A stretch of DNA of 49,946 nucleotides from Peribacillus simplex (GTDB lineage Bacteria > Bacillota > Bacilli > Bacillales > DSM-1321). Location: positions 1,097 to 51,042 of the forward strand of contig NZ_LNNH01000017.1 of assembly GCF_001542915.1 (NCBI RefSeq), read 5' to 3'. The first letter of the stretch is position 1. Each line of letters begins with the position of its first letter. The position numbers and the translations under genes are program-made. Under the pieces are notes generated by a model. That model saw only the letters and a program-made list of their open reading frames with translations. It was not told where the DNA came from and did not search any database. This document shows positions 45,165 to 49,946 of this stretch, piece after piece.

Positions 45165-45539
45165 TTAAAAAGAAGCCCGGTTTTTCTTTTTGTTCTTTTT
45201 TCCTTCGATGACGGTAAGATGGCTATCCGTTTTCTTTCTCACTTTTATTTTCTTTGAAGATTTTGCTGCAGAAAAGCTAGCCACATTATCTTTTTTCGAC
45301 GTTCGGCTTTTCAGCCTCTTTTTCGATTGGCGGGCAGCCTTCCGGAATGCCTGCTGCTCTTTTTTCACTGGTTTACCCTTTGTTAATCCGGTATAGATCA
45401 TATAAATAATCCCTGCGACAATGGCTATTATGAGAATGTTCCTGAAAAAGCCAATCGGGTCATTAAATAGTCGGCTCAATAATCCGAGGACTCCGAGGGC
45501 GATGATTCCGTATATCATGAAAGATATGAAACGTTTCAA
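45165..45539 (-). CDS. yqhP: YqhP family membrane protein
   Basis: A 124-residue protein with two N-terminal membrane helices and a strongly basic C-terminal tail (KKEQQAFRKAARQSKKRLKS and further Lys clusters). TTG 45539 follows GGAGG at a proper 9 nt; GTG 45548 abuts the site. Place between yqhO and yqhQ matches B. subtilis yqhP. Function unknown. Confidence 0.8.
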   Translation of the reverse strand: MKRFISFMIYGIIALGVLGLLSRLFNDPIGFFRNILIIAIVAGIIYMIYTGLTKGKPVKKEQQAFRKAARQSKKRLKSRTSKKDNVASFSAAKSSKKIKVRKKTDSHLTVIEGKKNKKKNRASF

Positions 45540-45675
45540 CAAAGACACCTCCTTAAGAGCATCATAAGCATTTTTGGCTTATTTTAAACATTCTTCATAT
45601 AAAATATTTCAAAAAAATGAAGATCATTCCCTTAGGTAGTATATGTTATTTCATGATTTAATTGTGTATAGTTTT

Positions 45676-46629
45676 TTACACAATAACATCCGACTCTAAA
45701 CCTTTTTCAGTTTCTTTTTCCATTCTTAACAATTCGTGGAAGGATGCCAATGCGACTTCCACTTGATCATCGGTGGGGGCCTTGGTCGTTAATAACTGAA
45801 GCCAAAGTCCAGGGTAACCAAGGTAGCGCAGAATAGGAATATCCTTTAATTTGTTCGTTGCCTGCAATACCTCGAAGGCAATGCCTAGCACGACGGGGAT
45901 AAGCAAAATGCGATTGACGACTCGAACCCATAACGGATCGATTGGTACGAAAAAATAGACAAACATTCCTACAATGACAGTAAATAAAATGAAACTGCTG
46001 CCACAGCGATAATGAAGGCGGGAACTTGCCTGCACATTTGCCACAGTCAATTCTTTTCCGCTTTCGAAGCAATTGATCACCTTATGCTCAGCTCCGTGAT
46101 ATTGAAAGACTCGCTTGATCAATGGCGTCAAGGAGACTACATAAATATATACGAGCAATAAGATCAGTTTGAACAAGCTTTCCACTAACACCTGAGCCGT
46201 CTGGCCACTGAAAATGGGTTCCGTCAATTTTGCGAGGAAGACAGGAATCAAAGTGAAAAGCAATTTCCCGAATAGGAAGGAGATGACACCGATCACGGCA
46301 ACACCTAGCCAAAGACTTAATTTAGAAGGTTCTTTCGTTTCTTTTTTCGTTTCGACCTGTTTTTCCCCGTCTTCTTCTTCATACTGTTCTGTGGAAAAGT
46401 TCAGATGTTTCGAGCCGGTAGCACTGGATTGGATCAAAGATACGATCCCCCGCAGAAACGGTATTTTTTTCATAAGCTTTACAGCAGGCTTCGATTCACG
46501 CGGTAAATGATAATAAGCGATCGTTGAATCCTTGCGGCGGACCGCAGTGACTGTGTGATGTTTGCCGCCGAACATGACGCCTTCCACAACAGCCTGCCCT
46601 CCATAAACGGGTTTTTGGATCTCAGACAT
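45676..46629 (-). CDS. yqhQ: YqhQ family membrane protein (DUF1385)
   Basis: A 317-residue membrane protein with the DUF1385 start YGGQAVVEGVMFGG and the central HGAEHKVINCFESGKELT; about four membrane helices. Conserved His and Glu residues suggest a metal site, but catalytic function is unproven. Divergent from yqhR; matches B. subtilis yqhQ. Confidence 0.9.
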   Translation of the reverse strand: MSEIQKPVYGGQAVVEGVMFGGKHHTVTAVRRKDSTIAYYHLPRESKPAVKLMKKIPFLRGIVSLIQSSATGSKHLNFSTEQYEEEDGEKQVETKKETKEPSKLSLWLGVAVIGVISFLFGKLLFTLIPVFLAKLTEPIFSGQTAQVLVESLFKLILLLVYIYVVSLTPLIKRVFQYHGAEHKVINCFESGKELTVANVQASSRLHYRCGSSFILFTVIVGMFVYFFVPIDPLWVRVVNRILLIPVVLGIAFEVLQATNKLKDIPILRYLGYPGLWLQLLTTKAPTDDQVEVALASFHELLRMEKETEKGLESDVIV

Positions 46630-46957
46630 TTCTACACCAACCTAATAGTTATTCACGTAGCTCTCTCATGGGTGCTAACATGTTTATTATCAAGCATTAC
46701 AAGGTTTGAGGCGACTTCCTGAGGGGAATTGCGCTTTTAATTCCTGCAACGCTTTATGAATGTTGAATCACGGGAAGAAGCATCCTGTGTACAATATAAA
46801 CTTCAACAGAGGGTACATATATTCCTTTGTTGAACGTCCATTATTTATGATTTAATCATACAGAATAAATCGAAAAACCTCTAGTGATTCTCCTCCTTAA
46901 CAATAAAAAAAAATAGTTCTATATAACAAAGGGCATACTACAAGCGGAGGTGTTGGT
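46630..46957. other. Divergent intergenic region between yqhQ and yqhR
   Basis: About 330 bases with no gene. Promoters for both genes must lie here; the most distinctive sequence is the exact 17-base word AGAATAAATCGAAAAAC at 46862-46878, also present at 9729-9745. Confidence 0.45.
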
Positions 46958-47470
46958 ATGTCTACTAATGAACATGGACAAAAACAACAGGAAAATCAAA
47001 GTATGCTACTATATAACGCATTAATCATCGGTTTTGTTGGCGGTGCGGCAGCCAGTCTTGCGGGCATGATTGCGCACTATGTCAATTTCATGGATTTCAG
47101 CCCGAGATTCATTCTTACTTCTTGGTCGAATATGAGCTGGATCGATCACTGGTTAGGTGCAGTCATGACCATCATCATTTTCGGAATCTTATCTGTGGTG
47201 ATTGCATTGATATACTATGGCTTTTTTAAAAGGATGAAGAGCTTTTTTACAGGGATTATTTTTGGAGGGGTTTGTTGGGCTTTGTTGGTCTTCGTTTTAA
47301 AGCCGATGTTCTCCGACCTGCCAGCGTTTTCGAAAATGTCGACGAATACGATCATAACAAGTGCCTGCATTTTTATTTTATACGGACTTTTTGTAGGATA
47401 TTCTATATCATACGATCATCAGGAATATATACGCGATAAAAACACCGCCCAGAAGCAGCAGGAAAGCTGA
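46958..47470 (+). CDS. yqhR: YqhR family membrane protein
   Basis: A 170-residue protein with four membrane helices (LIIGFVGGAAASLAGMIAHY and others) and charged ends. The start follows AGCGGAGGTGTTGG. Position right after yqhQ and before aroQ matches B. subtilis yqhR. Function unknown. Confidence 0.87.
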   Translation: MSTNEHGQKQQENQSMLLYNALIIGFVGGAAASLAGMIAHYVNFMDFSPRFILTSWSNMSWIDHWLGAVMTIIIFGILSVVIALIYYGFFKRMKSFFTGIIFGGVCWALLVFVLKPMFSDLPAFSKMSTNTIITSACIFILYGLFVGYSISYDHQEYIRDKNTAQKQQES

Positions 47471-47565
47471 AGGCAACTTAGTTGTAAAAAAGTAGTAAGA
47501 CAATTTGCAATTATGGTAGAATGTTGATGGTAAGCATTCTTTTATGTATGAGCAGGTGTTGGATG

Positions 47566-48012
47566 ATGACAAAAATCTTATTAATCAATGGTCCGAATTT
47601 AAATCGGTTAGGGAAGCGGGAGCCGGCGCATTATGGATCCTCGACGCTTGCGGATGTGGAAGCCATTTTACAGCTGCAAGCTGAAGGGATGCATGTGGAA
47701 TTGTCTTCTTTTCAATCAAACCATGAAGGAGCGATCATCGATAAGCTCCATTGGTCAGAGGATCATGGAATCGACGGGATTATCATTAATCCTGGTGCTT
47801 TTACTCATTATAGCTATGCGATTCGTGATGCAATTGCCGGAATTGATGTTCCAGTTGTGGAAGTGCATATTTCGAACATCCATGCCCGTGAAAGCTTTCG
47901 GCATGAATCGGTGACCGCCCCCGTTACGGCGGGACAGATTGTCGGCTTGGGGATACACGGATATGAATTGGCATTGCAGGCGATCACAAAGATTGCAAAG
48001 GGGAGAAATTGA
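47566..48012 (+). CDS. aroQ: Type II 3-dehydroquinate dehydratase
   Basis: Shikimate-pathway enzyme converting 3-dehydroquinate to 3-dehydroshikimate. The 148-residue protein has the type II signature ILLINGPNLNRLGKREPAHYG with the catalytic Tyr, INPGAFTHYSYAIRDA and EVHISNIHARESFRHES. ATG 47566 has AGCAGGTG at proper distance; ATG 47563 is also possible. Called yqhS in B. subtilis. yqhT starts on the next base after its stop. Confidence 0.96.
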   Translation: MTKILLINGPNLNRLGKREPAHYGSSTLADVEAILQLQAEGMHVELSSFQSNHEGAIIDKLHWSEDHGIDGIIINPGAFTHYSYAIRDAIAGIDVPVVEVHISNIHARESFRHESVTAPVTAGQIVGLGIHGYELALQAITKIAKGRN

Positions 48013-49074
48013 ATGAATAAACTTATTAGCTTAAGAGCTTCAATGGAAAAGGCGGGCATTGATGGCTTTTTGATCACCAGTACATATAACCGCCGATATA
48101 TGACTAATTTTACGGGGAGCGCAGGTGTCGTACTGATTTCCCAGAAAGAAGCTAAATTCATCACTGATTTCCGCTACGTGGAGCAAGCTGGCAAGCAGGC
48201 AACGGATTATGAAATCGTTCAGCACAAGGGGACCATCATCGAAGAAGTCGGTAAGCAGGCTAAAGAAATGAATATCGGCACGCTCGGTTTCGAACAGGAG
48301 CACCTCTCTTTTGCAACTTACAAGACATACGAAGCAGCTGTTGAAGCCAAACTTACGCCTGTGTCTGGAATTATTGAGAATTTACGCTTGATAAAGACTT
48401 CATCAGAGATTAAGATATTAAAGGAAGCGGCTGCTATTGCCGATGCTGCCTATACACATATCCTCGATATCATCCGTCCAGGGATTTCGGAATTGGATGT
48501 ATCCAATGAACTTGAATTCTTCATGAGGAAACAGGGGGCAACTTCTTCTTCCTTTGATATTATTGTGGCTTCCGGCAAGAGGTCGGCACTTCCCCATGGA
48601 GTGGCTACGGATAAAATCATTGAAAAAGGCGATTTTGTCACATTGGATTACGGAGCATACTATAACGGGTATGTGTCTGATATAACTCGGACATTAGCAG
48701 TTGGCAAGCCGAGTGATGAACTTATTACCATTTATGACATTGTTTTAGAAGCGCAGCTGCGCGGAATGGCTGGGATCAAACCTGGCATGACGGGCAGGGA
48801 AGCGGATGCACTAACTCGTAACTTAATTGAAGAAAAGGGATTCGGGCAGTATTTTGGACATTCGACCGGACATGGAATCGGTCTAGAAGTTCATGAAGGC
48901 CCAGCATTATCCTTAAGGTCTGATATCATTTTGGAACCAGGTATGGCCGTAACCGTTGAACCGGGCATTTACTTGCCGGGCGTTGGCGGGGTGCGGATTG
49001 AAGATGATACAATCGTTACAATTGACGGTAACGAAGCACTTACTCATTCAACGAAAGAGTTAATCATTCTGTAA
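48013..49074 (+). CDS. yqhT: M24 family Xaa-Pro aminopeptidase, YqhT
   Basis: A 353-residue metallopeptidase with the pita-bread fold. Metal ligands are visible: two Asp (DYGAYYNGYVSDITRT), His (GHSTGHGIGLEVHEG) and Glu residues (EVHEGP, VEPGIY, GVRIEDD). Cleaves N-terminal residues before proline. ATG 48013 follows AAAGGGGAGAAA inside the end of aroQ; efp is 26 bases downstream, so the three may form an operon, as in B. subtilis. Confidence 0.95.
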   Translation: MNKLISLRASMEKAGIDGFLITSTYNRRYMTNFTGSAGVVLISQKEAKFITDFRYVEQAGKQATDYEIVQHKGTIIEEVGKQAKEMNIGTLGFEQEHLSFATYKTYEAAVEAKLTPVSGIIENLRLIKTSSEIKILKEAAAIADAAYTHILDIIRPGISELDVSNELEFFMRKQGATSSSFDIIVASGKRSALPHGVATDKIIEKGDFVTLDYGAYYNGYVSDITRTLAVGKPSDELITIYDIVLEAQLRGMAGIKPGMTGREADALTRNLIEEKGFGQYFGHSTGHGIGLEVHEGPALSLRSDIILEPGMAVTVEPGIYLPGVGGVRIEDDTIVTIDGNEALTHSTKELIIL

Positions 49075-49100
49075 ACATGTACATGTAGGAGGACAAATTT

Positions 49101-49658
49101 ATGATTTCTGTAAACGATTTTCGCACGGGTGTTACGATTGAGGTAGATAACGGAATATGGCAGGTTATTGAGTTCCAACATGTTAAACCTGGAAAAGGTG
49201 CAGCCTTTGTACGTTCTAAGCTTCGCAATCTCCGTACAGGTTCCATCCAAGAGAAAACATTCCGTGCCGGTGAGAAAGTTGCAAAGGCACATATCGAAAA
49301 CCGCAAAATGCAGTACCTTTATGCAAGCGGCGATAGCCATGTATTCATGGATAACGAAACATATGACCAAATCGAGCTGCCTGCTTCAAGCATCGAGCGC
49401 GAATTGAAATTCCTTAAAGAAAATATGGAAGTGCATATCATGACTTTCCAAGCCGAAACGCTTGGGGTTGAGCTTCCGAATACAGTGGAACTTGAAGTTG
49501 CGGAAACTGAGCCTGGAATTAAAGGCGATACATCTTCAGGCGGAACGAAATCAGCTGTGCTTGAGACAGGCCTATCCGTTCAAGTACCATTCTTCATCAA
49601 CCAAGGTGACAAATTATTGATCAATACGAACGAAGGTTCATACGTATCACGCGCATAA
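49101..49658 (+). CDS. efp: Elongation factor P
   Basis: Relieves ribosome stalling at polyproline. The 185-residue protein has three beta-barrel domains; the modified lysine is Lys32 in [10 protein letters not shown], the site carrying 5-aminopentanol in B. subtilis. Start follows TAGGAGGACAAA. Last gene of the conserved segment; a double terminator follows. Confidence 0.97.
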   Translation: MISVNDFRTGVTIEVDNGIWQVIEFQHVKPGKGAAFVRSKLRNLRTGSIQEKTFRAGEKVAKAHIENRKMQYLYASGDSHVFMDNETYDQIELPASSIERELKFLKENMEVHIMTFQAETLGVELPNTVELEVAETEPGIKGDTSSGGTKSAVLETGLSVQVPFFINQGDKLLINTNEGSYVSRA

Positions 49659-49668
49659 TGGCTAGAAG

Positions 49669-49741
49669 GCCGAGATTCATATCTCGGTCTCAGTTTGTAG
49701 ACAAAAGGGGTTCGGAATTAAAAAATTCCGAACCCCTTTTG
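49669..49741 (+). terminator. Double terminator after efp, second of TGTAGACAAA/GGGGTTCGGAAT type
   Basis: CGAGAT pairs with ATCTCG (49671-49686); then CAGTTTGTAGACAAA leads into AAAAGGGGTTCGGAATT pairing perfectly with AATTCCGAACCCCTTTT (49703-49740). Nearly identical to the minus-strand element at 45111-45157. Confidence 0.9.
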
Positions 49742-49799
49742 AAATTCCTTTGAAATTTTGACCAAAGGTTACGAGATTTGGGCTCTTCGAGCCACTATG

Positions 49800-49946
49800 T
49801 TAAGCCATTTTAGGACCTTGCCATGTCCAAGTGGCCATCTTCTTTCAATTCATGGCAGCGAAAGTAAGCATCGCCTGCATCGACAATTTTTTAAGTCCCC
49901 TTAAAGTAGTCCAACGCATACCATGCTTTTCTTTTGCATCTGCGAA
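49800..49946 (-). pseudogene. 3' end of a broken IS1182-type transposase (continues beyond window)
   Basis: The minus strand reads FADAKEKHGMRWTTLRGL, then KKLSMQAMLTFAAMN, a TGA (49845-49847) where a Leu codon is usual, then KKMATWTWQGPKMA and TAA (49800-49802). This is the typical end of IS1182-family transposases. The in-frame TGA suggests inactivation, though only the last 48 codons are visible. Confidence 0.82.

Noticed and set aside
45767..46312. Minus-strand alternative frames within yqhQ
   Set aside because: Out-of-frame shadows of the conserved DUF1385 protein.

Overview
The window is chromosomal DNA of a Gram-positive, endospore-forming, potentially competent Bacillaceae. Gene order follows the Bacillus subtilis yqgE-to-efp segment almost gene for gene, but with replacements and extra insertions. 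From family knowledge it looks like a Bacillus simplex / Peribacillus-type genome; this is inference, as no search was run. Coding DNA uses strong AGGAGG-type ribosome binding sites and many TTG/GTG starts.

Layout. 1-384: upstream terminator and a 96-bp tandem repeat. 385-3956: MFS permease yqgE and penicillin-binding protein pbpA. 4040-8566: phosphate-starvation operon pstS-pstC-pstA-pstB-phoU behind a tandem PhoP box. 8620-18276: mostly housekeeping and envelope genes (two small membrane-anchored proteins, rpmG, yqgN, yqgO, gluP, yqgQ, glcK, yqgT, yqgU) plus two proteins I do not recognise. 18315-21515: a decayed accessory island with palindromic repeats, a broken subtilisin-like protease, two small membrane proteins and a dead IS1595-type transposase. 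21517-25526: yqgW, yqgX, a MidA-like methyltransferase, yqgY, a cysteine-rich HTH regulator and, divergently, mgsR. 25631-29984: the comGA-G competence pseudopilus operon and yqzE. 30105-30955: a higher-order array of structured repeats. 30954-33417: yqhG and the SNF2-type helicase yqhH. 33759-39557: tandem glycine riboswitch, gcvT-gcvPA-gcvPB, yqhL and lipM. 39778-43861: a B12-dependent ribonucleotide reductase behind NrdR-like boxes, and spore photoproduct lyase splB. 43945-49658: yqhO, yqhP, yqhQ, yqhR, aroQ, yqhT, efp. The window ends in the 3' end of a broken IS1182-type transposase.

How the genes work together. The pst-phoU block is high-affinity phosphate uptake under PhoPR control. 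The riboswitch senses glycine and controls the glycine cleavage genes; LipM beside them moves octanoyl groups off GcvH, so glycine cleavage and lipoate supply lie together. ComGA-GG build the transformation pseudopilus. MgsR is a redox-sensing Spx-family stress regulator; the adjacent divergent regulator carries a cysteine set suggestive of a metal or Fe-S cluster, and palindromes lie between them. PbpA, YqgT and SplB belong to cell-wall and spore biology.

The most unusual parts are non-coding: the 371-375-bp higher-order repeat array with nested hairpins, a dispersed family of terminators built on a TGTAGACAAA inverted repeat, and overlapping palindromes before mgsR. No complete novel multi-gene system is evident.
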